Below are positions 11,268-21,556 of a stretch of 64,000 nucleotides of DNA, piece after piece. Position 1 is the stretch's first letter, and each line of letters begins with the position of its first letter. This stretch comes from Corydoras sp. C115. Lineage: Eukaryota; Chordata; Actinopteri; Siluriformes; Callichthyidae. A program made the translations under genes and the position numbers. The notes under the pieces were generated by a model, which worked only from the letters and a program-made list of their open reading frames with translations, ran no database searches and was not told the origin of the DNA. The stretch spans positions 3,788,501 through 3,852,500 of the forward strand of contig JAFMOC010000031.1 of NCBI GenBank assembly GCA_019802505.1, written 5' to 3'.

Positions 11268-14175
11268 GTAAGCGATCCGTTTGCACTCGCCAATCCCTGC
11301 TTCTTTTAACCAATAGAAGTCACTCAAAGCCAGATGTGAAACAACTGCACCATGAATTTCTTCTATTTTGCTGTGATTCACCCCTCCTTATTTATTTCCG
11401 TCTTTCTCCCTTCAGGTGTTTACATCTTATGGTCCTCTACTTTCAGTTACAGGTAAGTGTAGCCCTCCTTTTCACTTATTTATTCTATAACAGGGGATGT
11501 AATTTCTAAAGAACTATGCCAGAAATAAAAACAATATTAGGCAATCATAAAGAAGAACATATTTTAGATTAAAGCCCACTTTGACTAATTTAGGAAGTTG
11601 GGTGGGGGCTAATATATTAAAAAGGTTACACATTTTAGATCATATGTACAAATGATGTGCAAAAAAAAACCCCCCCAAAAAACAATAAAATGATGAAATA
11701 CATAGAGAAAATTAATAATAGTAACACACATTTTTTATATAGCTTTGAATAAAATGAACACATTGAATAATTTGATTTCTTTTAATTTAGGACTCTAATA
11801 ACTATGACTAAATAACTATTTTTATTGCTGCTCAAGTACAGCATACACTTATTTCTTAACACAGGAAATGCAGATGCTTAAAATGGCTAAAATATATATA
11901 TGAATAATCTTTTCCTTTGTTAATTTTTTATGCATCTTTTACATTTGTAACATTATTTCATGCAAAATATTTTTATCTAATTAGAGTTATTTTTCTTCAC
12001 CTTTGAATATAATTAAATTAAAATGATTCAGTGAATTGTATCAGGTTTTGTGTTTTTTTTTATTTTATTTTAGTGCCTCCAAAAATCAGAAACAGCACAA
12101 AAAGTAATAACAAAGTATTTTTTACCCGTTAACAGAAATTGCTTTTATAATCCTGATCTCTTATAATACAGAATTCTTTACGAACATGAGAATATCCTAA
12201 AAATATTCAGCACAAAATATATATAAATGTTTCAGTTTAAACAGTCTAATGCAATGATTGTAGTAAAACCATAAACTTGCCACATTTAATAAAATGACCA
12301 GATCTGAGCGTTTTCTATTTCTTAATCCTACATGCTCACCCTAATTCCAAAGCAGCAAGTACATGGTGTAAGCAGTCTGATACCTCAGGGGTTAGTGTAA
12401 GTAATTGCAATACCGCTGCTTTAATTGCAGGTTTCACGTGTAAGCATAAAATGCTTCCTGTCTTTTCTTTTTCATTCCATCACTTAGTGTGTTCCAGTAT
12501 GTTTGCTCCTTTTTTCCTCTTTCCCCAAGGGAAATGCTGGTAATTCAATGGTGTGATAAGTCCATAAGAGCACGGCTGAAGTGCCAGTGCAGTGATGTGT
12601 TGTTTCCTGAACTCAGCTTGGGAATGGTGTCTACAGATAGGGCCCTATCGGACATGCAAGAGTGCACGGCTTCTTAACATGGATGGTGCTGATCTTTTGA
12701 AGTCCCAATGATATCCATTTCCCTAGGATGGCTTTGAAGGGAGACAGTCAGCAGATAAAAAATGTTTTGCATAGGCATGTCCCGGTTTCCTGTTCGCGCT
12801 GAGATGCAACTGTCTGCCAAACACACCTCAGTGTTTGACTAGAGATGGAAAGATTTCAGAGCAAATCCCCTTAAAGGAGAGCTTTTGTGTCTGCTTTTCG
12901 TCATATGCGTTGTGTGTGTGGGCTTTACGTCAAGATAGAACCTCAATGAAAGAGCAGTCTGTGGCTTTTGTGTGATAAACCACCTTTAAAAGATGAGCAC
13001 GTATATACAGCGTGGTGCATTGAATGTGTGGCGAACAGTCAGTGGCTTTATTAAGTTTAAAACCAATGTGCTTGGTGAGAAAGCAAACTAGTGGGTTAAT
13101 ATCGTTAAAACTGTGTGAAGGTGGTGGATAGAGATTTAGCCTCCTTGTGGTAAGTGTCCCTTTGTCAATTTTATAGTTTAATGCACACTGGCTCTGTGGA
13201 AGTGCCTTGTTTCTCATCTCTCCATTGAAGATTTGCTCTGCCATGAGAGCATTTCCCCTCGCACACTCTAAATGTCATTAATTTGCTGAGGTTAAAATAA
13301 CAGCGAGTCAGAGTATGTAATGTGTATATAATTAGCCACCTGAGAGCAGCCACATAAAAGCCCATTACCGGATAATTACCACTCATACAGCTGGAGAAAG
13401 CAGCCTTGGCTTGGTCTTAGATTCCAGGGGTTCTGAAAGTATACATTTTCCTCGTATGGTGGGATGACAGGCAAGAAGAGGAGAAGAGGACAGAGCAGAA
13501 ATAGAAAAGGAGGAGGATGGGTTGAAAGACTGGCAGGGATTTTTTTCTTCCTGAAAGCCTCAGGTAAACTGGCACATTGCAGAAAATATGTGAATGAAAA
13601 TGAATTCTGGTTATTGAAAGATCCCTTAGGTTGGATTGTTTTATATGAAGTGTGTGCGCACACGCTTAGCCGCCGGTTGATGTGTACACCCATATCTCGC
13701 TGCAGATGTGTCTGCGTAAATGTCTGTTAACATGTCTGCAGATGTGTATGTCCGTGTGTGATTTATGAGGGTAATTCTGACCTCAGGCGGATATTTGTTT
13801 GATGACAGAGAAGCAGGTCCTGATCCTTCAGGTGGATAATTGCTAGTGGCTTGCTATTGGAAACGGAATACTTGTTTTCTCGGTTTAGCTCCAGGCGCAT
13901 AGTATTCAGCTGCTTTACTCAGGGAGATGAAAAGAGAACACTAACCTGGGATCATGCTTTGTCCTACTGAAAGCTGTGTAAAACTCAGCAAATCCGTCTG
14001 TAATCCGGAACGTTGGGGACATTCCTCTATAGTTTATCTTGTTGGATGCTTTTTAAGAGAAAAATAAAATGAAAAAAAAAAAAAAAAAAACAGATTACCA
14101 ACACAGTGCGAGGAGACAAATAAAATATTGACTATGGTTAATAATAATCATAATCACTGTGATAATAATAATAAT

Positions 14176-14209
<34 letters not shown>

Positions 14210-16193
14210 GCAGCAGCAAAAATGTGGTTTAAAGTAAACCTGTCAGAGAGCCACTATGGGAAAACAAATTCACATTTCTGAACTTCTCTTTACTTGCACC
14301 CAGGAGTCTCACCAGAGTTCTGCAGACTTCCGCTTTTACATCGAGAACCACACTCGGGATGACGTGAGCCGTAAGCAAGTACGGATATACCAGCTGTACA
14401 GCAGAACAACAGGGAAGCATGTGCAGATTCTCGGCAGAAAGATAAACGCCAACGGAGACGATGGGGGCAAGTACGGTACGGGGGCATTCCTGTGCTCTTC
14501 TTAGCAGAACCAAATCAAATGCAGGATTAATCACATAAGTTTGGAGTTTGCACTACCAAAAAAAAAAGCTATGTAATAATTCAAAAACGAACATGCAGTG
14601 TTGATGGGTTTGGTATAGTTATGTTTGCACTTATAGGAATTGTTTATACAGCTTTGTTTCATTCATTTTTTTTTTAGAAATCATATAAAACAAAGGCAGT
14701 TTTACCGGCAGCAACTTTGCAATACAGAATCTAAAAACCCAGTCAGTATTTTTTTAAATGAAGATAAACAGGTAACCTATAAATATGGCTAGATTAATCA
14801 TGTCATGGCTTATAATTACTTAGTTGAAAGTGGCATCTTTTGTTGATTATGCTAAAGAAATCAAAACTTTTTAAATAAAAAAAAAATCCTTTTGAAATTT
14901 CTCTAATCCCTGATCACAGGCTAATAGAAAACTACCATCAGGTCAGTCAAATATTTAGTATTACAGTAAGCATGTGTCCATGGAGGGGGTAGCAGGTAGA
15001 GGCGCATGCACTGAACGGGAGACTGAGTTGCGCTTAGAGACAAAAGTGTGTTTACATCCGACCTCATTTTCAACCGTGTTAGGCAAAGCCGTGCTTGGTG
15101 CTCCTGCATAGCCTCTCTGATAGGCATGCAATTAAAGCAGTGCCCTATCTGCTGTTCTGGTAGCGGTGGTGGTTCTGGTTCTGGTTCGTTATACCTTTTT
15201 AGTCTTTTTTTAAAATGACTTGTTTCCTAGGCAGTCAAAGATCAAGCTGTAAGAGCTGAAAATGTGTTTTTAAGGGGCTCAGACATAAAGGTCATTCAGT
15301 ACCTGTGTGCATAAGAGTACAGGCAGATCCTGGTAAATCCCCACACCTGGCATCTGGGAGCTTTCTGCCCCTCAGCAACACAAAGGCATGGCAATTATTC
15401 ACTGTAGCTGTGAAGATTTCTTGTAAGCCATTCAAGAAAAACATTTAAACAATTACTAATATAGAAAAAAGATCTACACATATTTTAAGTTGCAAATCAA
15501 AACCTCCAGCTCATTTTAGGTTTGTATAATTTTTAGGGTTGTAGCTTATTGTGTTCAAATTTGCTGGACGACTGTAGTATGAGAACGTGCCGATTTTCTG
15601 TCTGCAGACATTGTGCTCGGCACTCTGGTCTTGCAAACATGTGAAACAGATGTAAGGCCCCCCGAACACATAATATGTCAGACATATTTTTAAAAATGCC
15701 TTGAGCAAGCATGTGCCTGTTATACAGAGGGAACTTCTTAGGCAGTCAGGTGGTATGTCATATCTACAATAATAAAAAAAATCAAGAAAACAGGTGTACT
15801 GCACCCAGTGTTCTTTACACCCCCTCCTTTCATTCTGTCTGCTACCAGTCATTCTTTTTTTGCTGTGCTGTTTCAACATTCCCTAAAAAATGTCACCTCT
15901 TTATGGTTATTCTCTTGCCCCTTCACAAATCTCAAGTGCTCTGTCTGAACTAGTTCTTCAGCTCGTGATACTGTGAGTTGTTTTTAAAGGGACAATTTCG
16001 GCATTGCTCTCAGAGCCCCGTCTTTGAGCTTCACTGAATAGCTCTGTGTGTTAAGCAAATGGATCATCTTAACTTTTTGATTGAGTGAGCAGGGACTAAG
16101 GGCGACTGGGAACCCAATCCCCAGGGATCTTAACTGCTCCAAGAGGTTTGGTAGATAGCTTCCCTTGAGAGGGATAAGCATGAACAATAGTGC

Positions 16194-16227
<34 letters not shown>

Positions 16228-18407
16228 AAAGAGAGACGGAGGTAGAGAGAGAGAGAGAGATGGTGGTCATGGGTATTGGTTCTTGGTTTTAATTTGATTG
16301 AAGCTTTTCTCACAGTTTTTGCTCAGTAATTTCACACCTGTGCCTTAGAACTAGAAATGGTTTAAACATGATGTATGATTAAAAATTATTTAATTAAAAT
16401 ATTTTATAAGTTTTCCTGAAAGTTTAATTAATCAATCCATGTTTTCATTACAGCCCTCCTCGTTGTTGAGACAGAGACGTTTGGAAGTCACGTTCGAATA
16501 AAAGGAAAAGAAAGTGGCTACTATATCTGCATGGACAAGAATGGCAAAATTGTCGGCAAGGTGAGAAAAGCTGTTAAATTATAATTGATATACTAAGATA
16601 TTTCCATTTGCGTACATTACTTTATCTATTTAAAAATAGAATTATATTATAACACATATTTAATCTAGCAGTATTTAATCTAGCAGTATTCACTATAGAC
16701 TCTTTAGGGCCAAACCTCTGTGGACACCTGTCTGTCACCTATCCTAACTTTTCAGCAGGCATACATTAGGAGGTTGAATCGTTTTAAAATCTATAACATA
16801 CCTTACTTCTGTGAGACGGTTTTTGTTGGAGATTTTTTTGTAAAGTCAGACACTGACGTTGGCTCAGGAGTCATGGCTCCATTCCAATTCTTACCATCAG
16901 TATTTAGTGAGGTTGACATTTGGGTCATTATTAAATTTTGAACCTCTTATTTTGAACCTCTTTGGGACAGAAGTGCATTTGTGCTTCAACAGGAAAGCTC
17001 CTTTTCCAAAACCGTTCCCACGAAGTGGAAATCATATGGATGTCTTAAATATGTACTGTAGCACTGACATTAGCTAAATATAACCCAGAGGCATGTCCGT
17101 ATACTTTATGCTGTGTAGGGCAACTTTCACGAAAAACATTAATATTTGCATTTTTGTAAAGAGCTGATTAAGGGAATAAATAGGATATTAAATTACACAG
17201 GTGTGCAAGATATGCAAAATGATATACGTTTGTATGACCAATGTATTTCAGACTTTTTATCCATTGACATGTCATGGGGTGCAAACACAATGACAGTGTC
17301 TTGCAGACCTGTTGCCTTTTTGTGAAGTTGCTGACTTGCGTTCAATTTTACAAACCACAGCAGCTGTAATACTGGAAAAAGATGGGGCCAGCATTTTGCC
17401 CTCTGCTTTCAAATTCAACAAAAGTTTTAAAATCAAAGATGACTTCTGAGTCTGGCTCTAAGGTGAAAATGCGGGGTTTGGTTTACATGTCTCAGTGGCT
17501 TCTATACCACATGCACATTTGAAAAAGAAGAAAGCCAATATCTCTTTATTCAGCCATGAATAGTACATTCCATTTTCCCCAGGCTTGTTTAATACTGACC
17601 ATAAGGTGGCACAGTTCCAGTCTTATCTTGGCAGAGGGATAATGTTTTGTTTGATTTATAACTGATTTGTGTATATACTACACAGTATAGAGTGAGAAAC
17701 CTTGTCATACAACACATTGGCTTCACTTTAATGTCCACTTTGATTTCAAGTTCAGCACAAGAAAAGTTTCCCAGACGTTTAGGCGGTATCCAGAGCTCAA
17801 AACTGACTGTGTACAGGGGCACTGCAGGCTGGAGGATCCCTGCTCTTCTGGCAACTGTTCAACCCATGTCCTTTAGCTTCTACTATGGTGTGCAAGCTTA
17901 AGGAGGCTCACTTTTTATCCCTTTTAACACAATTAGTAAGCTATTATTCACCCAAAGTGTTTGATCACAAAGAACTGCAAATTAGAGCTTTGGGGAAAAG
18001 GTTTTTTGACATTTACTCCCAACACCTTTCTATTGTAGTTGGCTTTAGTAGCTCAGCAGACGGGTTCAGGAGAGTTGCTCAACAGGTGGGCTTCATCTGA
18101 CATGTTATTTTCTCTTTCTCTCTCGCAGCTTAATGGGAGTAACCCAGAGTGTGTGTTCGTGGAGGAGTTCTTGGAAAACAACTATACAGCGTTAGTGTCT
18201 GCCAAGTACAAAGGCTGGTACCTGGGCTTCAACCGCAAAGGCCGACCCAAAAAGGGCTCGCGGACCACACAGACGCAGCAGGAAGTGCATTTCATGAAGC
18301 GAGACCCCAAGGGCAGGGTAGACCCTCAGGAGGAGTTCCGTTTCACCACTGTAACAAAACGGACACGCAGAGCACGCCGTTTAAGACCCTTCCCCAAAAC
18401 AAACTGA
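11236..18407 (+). CDS. fgf24: Fibroblast growth factor 24, complete five-exon gene
   Basis: Joining 11236-11267, 11416-11452, 14304-14475, 16454-16560 and 18129-18407 gives 627 nt, or 208 residues plus TGA. All four introns are GT-AG (148, 2851, 1978 and 1568 bp) and the phases agree. The start ATG has A at -3 and an in-frame TGA upstream at 11173. Residues 1-23 are a hydrophobic secretion signal. Residues about 40-185 form the FGF beta-trefoil core, with YQLYSRTTGKHVQ, the cysteine pair C106/C124 (the spacing known in the FGF8 subfamily), ENNYTAL and the basic heparin-binding stretch KGRPKKG. N-glycosylation sequons are N38-H-T, N118-G-S and N134-Y-T, and the tail is very basic. Family knowledge: a secreted ligand for FGF receptors with heparan sulfate, used in fish for pectoral fin and posterior mesoderm development. 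It resembles Fgf18 most, but the ENHTRDD region lacks two residues that Fgf18 has there, which favours Fgf24. fgf18 is the main alternative. Confidence 0.88.
11416..11452 (+). CDS. fgf24: fgf24 coding exon 2 (signal peptide core)
   Basis: A 37-nt micro-exon lies between a CCCTTCAG acceptor and a GTAAGT donor. It encodes the hydrophobic half of the signal peptide (CLHLMVLYFQLQ) and ends in phase 0. A very small second coding exon just behind exon 1 is typical of the FGF8/17/18/24 subfamily. Confidence 0.85.
12910..13420. promoter_or_regulatory. fgf24: Candidate intronic enhancer in fgf24 intron 2
   Basis: Intron 2 is the longest intron. This block has homeodomain-type cores GTCATTAATTTG (about 13274), ATAATTAGCC (13328) and ATTACCGGATAATTACC (13364-13380), with little low-complexity sequence. 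The overlapping open frames on both strands show no protein character. The call rests on motif density and composition alone. Confidence 0.25.
14161..14219. repeat. (AAT)n microsatellite in fgf24 intron 2
   Basis: An AAT/TAA trinucleotide run followed by AGCAGCAGC, about 85 bp before exon 3. A poly-A tract lies shortly upstream (about 14071-14090). Confidence 0.93.
14304..14475 (+). CDS. fgf24: fgf24 coding exon 3
   Basis: The 172 nt encode residues 24-80, starting ESHQSSADF and ending GDDGGKY, plus one base of Ala81. The acceptor is GCACCCAG and the donor is GTACGG, which is weaker than consensus. The exon carries the N-terminal mature segment with sequon N38-H-T, DDVSRKQVR, and the first strands of the beta-trefoil (YQLYSRTTGKHVQ). 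These residues mark the FGF8 subfamily and its Fgf18/Fgf24 branch. Confidence 0.93.
16196..16261. repeat. fgf24: (CA)n(GA)n microsatellite in fgf24 intron 3
   Basis: About 14 CA units pass into a GA-rich run. It lies about 190 bp before exon 4 and is likely length-polymorphic. Confidence 0.93.
16454..16560 (+). CDS. fgf24: fgf24 coding exon 4
   Basis: The 107 nt lie between acceptor CATTACAG and donor GTGAGA and encode residues 81-116. Visible motifs are VVETETFGSHVRIKGKE and YYICMDKNGKIVGK. The exon contributes C106, one half of the disulfide pair expected in this subfamily. It ends in phase 0. Confidence 0.93.
18129..18407 (+). CDS. fgf24: fgf24 terminal coding exon 5
   Basis: The 279 nt, including TGA at 18405-18407, follow a pyrimidine-rich acceptor (TCTCTCGCAG) and encode residues 117-208. 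The exon carries C124, the receptor-contact region ENNYTAL, the glycine-box and heparin-binding region (GWYLGFNRKGRPKKG, QQEVHFMKR) and a basic tail with TKRTRRARR. The Asp in MKRDPKG sits where FGF18 has Tyr; this is a species- or paralog-level difference, not a break. Confidence 0.93.
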   Translation, partial: LNGSNPECVFVEEFLENNYTALVSAKYKGWYLGFNRKGRPKKGSRTTQTQQEVHFMKRDPKGRVDPQEEFRFTTVTKRTRRARRLRPFPKTN

Positions 18408-21400
18408 AAAAAAGAAGGGTCGAACATGCGCTCTTTAATCAACAGACACCTCCACCTGCTTGCCTTAAACCTGAATAAAGACTATAGAGGAGCAGACGAG
18501 GAAAACATCGACAAGACAAAAAGAGACAAACAAAAACATAAAAAATTTCAAAGATATATTTTTGTATTTTAGGAGCTTTAAGTATCTCCTAGGTATTGAA
18601 TGTTTCTGGGTTATGTTACAGTGTCTGTTACCTTATTTATACTGGACAAACTACGTATGACAAAAAGAAACTGTTTTCTCCCAGGTTAACGCGTTTACAG
18701 CAGCAGGAATCCTGAAAAATTTTTATAAGGAGAAAAAAAATGACAAAGATGACTCTATCGCCCGCTACAAACTCCTTTGTTTAGTTTGGAATTGGCTCTG
18801 ATGACAAGGATCTGATATTTTCCACTGGAATGGGCTGTCAGGTAGATCCAAGAGGAGCATGACAACAGGGTTGTGTGACTCCCTCAGTCCTCCATGGCTA
18901 ACGTGAAGCTTTGAGTGCAATATTTTGAAGGGCCCTGCTGCTTCTTCTTTTGTTGTTCTGCTTGATGCTTTCTTCCAGGCAGACTGAGCGTACTTTTGGC
19001 CTTCTGTCTAATTATTTGGAGCAACAGTATGAATTCCTTTACAATTTTAAGCAACCTGTAATTCCACAGAGCGCAACATGCTTTGACTAGCCAGGCATCA
19101 ACATCAACCATGGCAGTAATACATGTTAAAACAAACAAAGAGAATCCTGGAACTGAAGGGACTGGAAGAGCAGAACATGTTCATGTAATGAAATCATTTG
19201 ACCTTTTTTTTCAAGGTTTTATGCGAATCTCCTACATATTTTGACCACTGGCTTTCAAAAAACATACAGTTGAATTTAAAATCACTTTTCCTGGTAAAAG
19301 CCAATGGCATGCCCTGTAATGACCAGTCTTTAAACTAGCTAATCTGTAAGATCACAAAGTTTCTTCTCTATTTTCCTTATCTGTTTGTGAAAAGTATGTA
19401 GCTCATGTTTGTTTTAGCTAAAGTTTTTACTGGTTCATTATGAACTGACATCTCAGAATCATTCGTGCCAAGGTCCACCCCTCACATGGGTGACACTATA
19501 GTGTAACATATTTGTATACTTCGTCACATGACAGGTTTTGTAAAAGGTACTACTAACAAACATGACACATGTATGGTTTTAAAAAGTATGCAAAAATAAT
19601 AATTTTATTACTATTATAAAGTATTTATTGCCTTTCTCTGTAAATAGAACCTGACGAATTTATTTGAACTCCTAATAAAAAAGGACTATGTCAAATGCAT
19701 AGATTTTTTTTTTTTTCAAATTTCAGTTAAAGATGGATTTCTCAGTAAATAGATTTGTGAGTGGCCTCTTGAATAGGATTATTTTAATTAGATTTGAAAT
19801 TTGGTTTAGAAAAATGTCCACTACAATATACTGTCCTTATTGATGAACTTGATTGAAAATGGCAAAAGTTCTGAATCTTTGCCCAGCATTTACGGTTTCG
19901 CATGCATTTTTGCAGGTCTCTATATTATATGTGAGTCATATTTTCCCTGCTGCATGTTTTCCATAAGTCAGCAGGAAAAGATATTAATGATAAAAAAATG
20001 TATTTCAACCTGTATGTTTTATCCAATTCCCATCCAATGAAGAGTCTGTACACGAAGGAAAGGGACGTGTTACATAGGCCTCCCATTGTCATCAAAACTG
20101 CTAACTGGCAAAGAAAAGGTGGATTGCACTTTAGAAATGAGAATCAAGGTCCAGGAAATGTGTAATAATTAGCTTATGAGGCACATAAAGACAGCTAAGA
20201 GATTCTCAGGCATCATGAGAATTCAAGGATCATTTAGACTCTGGGTTACATCAACAGATTCTCTCCTTGTTATTACATATTGCTTCTTTCATAAAATCGA
20301 TTGGAACCAGAGGGAGTACAAGAATGTTCAAAGGTAATGTTCGGAAAGGTTTTGAGGTCAGTGGAACGATTTCTTTTCCAAATGGATTTTTAAAACTTTA
20401 GCTATGAAATTCTGTTCTGGGAGACATTACTTTTATGGAAGTCAGACCCATCATTAGGCCGACTGCATGATTCACATTAGAGTCTTTATTCCAGTGTCAA
20501 TAACTGACATTAGCTCAGAATTACACTGACAAGACTTAACACATATTGTTATGTGTAGTGCATGTTCAGCATTCAGTTGCCATCACAAGTTTGCACCTCA
20601 GTGCATATAAAAAAAATTATAGTAAGTTTTTCATTAACTATAAAGGTTTGCTTCAAATCTCCTATTATAGCTTAAACCTGCATTTATTGTTTGTATTTAA
20701 AACATTATTTTGGAAACTACTGTATGTTCGTAGACTGCCGGCTCTATATACAGGTGATTTAATCCTTTAGATTTTGGTTTTGGCTTCAGGTGCCATGGTT
20801 TATGTCATAAGTTGTCCTAGAGAAATTTGGTGATGTTTTAAAACTACAATAAAACATCACCAAATTTCTCTAGGACAACTTATGACATAAACCATGGCAC
20901 CTGAAGCCAAAACCAAAATCTAAAGGATTAAATTGCAGTTTAGAACATTAGGTTAAGTGTTTTGTTCATAAAAGGTTTTTATACAGAGGAAATATCCTAA
21001 TGTTAGACTATGACAGAAGAGCGGCTTTGATTAATGGACAGAAGAAAGTGTTGACATTATGACACAAGATGTCTCTGAGATATTTGGTGATTTGGTTTCA
21101 GAACATGCAATCACATTAAGTGTTATGCATTTATTACGTTAATTGTTTTCATTTTAAGTACTTTAAGAATGCCCCTATCTGATGAGTCATTTAACTACAA
21201 GATAAAGTGGATTACTATGCCGTGATGAGTCTGTTTGTTTGCAGTCATCCTATATCTCCATTGAGTGTTATAAAAGAGACGTACCAGATGTACATAGAAA
21301 TCAAGACTTGAAGACCTGGTTCAGTTCTGAAGCAGTTCAAACATCATTACGTCAAAATCAATAAGCCTTTTAATATCTTCCGTTACGTACAATCTTTAGC

Positions 21401-21556
21401 TGGAATTGGGAAATCAGCTGCATGTCTGCAAGCAGGACAAAAATAACTAGTGATGTTAAATGTAAATATTAATAATGATACCTGCGTTATAATTTGTTGA
21501 ATATAGGAGGATTACAATATGTTATTCCCAACATTGATGGTTGGCAAATAAATAAA
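18408..21556 (+). other. fgf24: fgf24 3' untranslated region (distal end uncertain)
   Basis: AT-rich non-coding sequence follows the stop codon. AATAAA signals occur at 18474-18479 (only 67 nt after the stop), 19674-19679 and 21547-21556 (two overlapping copies, followed by GT-rich sequence that would suit a downstream element). Any of these could end the mRNA. The longest version would include the 84-bp hairpin at 20757-20933. RNA reads are needed to choose. Confidence 0.4.
20757..20933. repeat. 84-bp perfect inverted repeat with 9-nt loop
   Basis: The left arm (20757-20840) and right arm (20850-20933) are exact reverse complements over all 84 positions, separated by AAACTACAA. Pairing breaks at the next base on both the inner and outer side. 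There is no obvious target-site duplication and no transposase sequence. A transcript through this point would fold into a very stable hairpin. Perfect arms imply very recent origin, for example by template switching, or a fold-back artefact of sequencing or assembly. Confidence 0.95.

Noticed and set aside
15511..15879. 122-codon minus-strand open frame in fgf24 intron 3
   Set aside because: Antisense to an intron, no known motif, composition as expected by chance.
18039..18128. In-frame upstream extension of exon 5
   Set aside because: The frame stays open into intron 4, but the family boundary and the TCTCTCGCAG acceptor place the exon start at 18129.
20757..20933. microRNA precursor
   Set aside because: The arms are too long and perfectly paired for a canonical precursor, and no family seed is recognised. 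Kept only as an inverted repeat.
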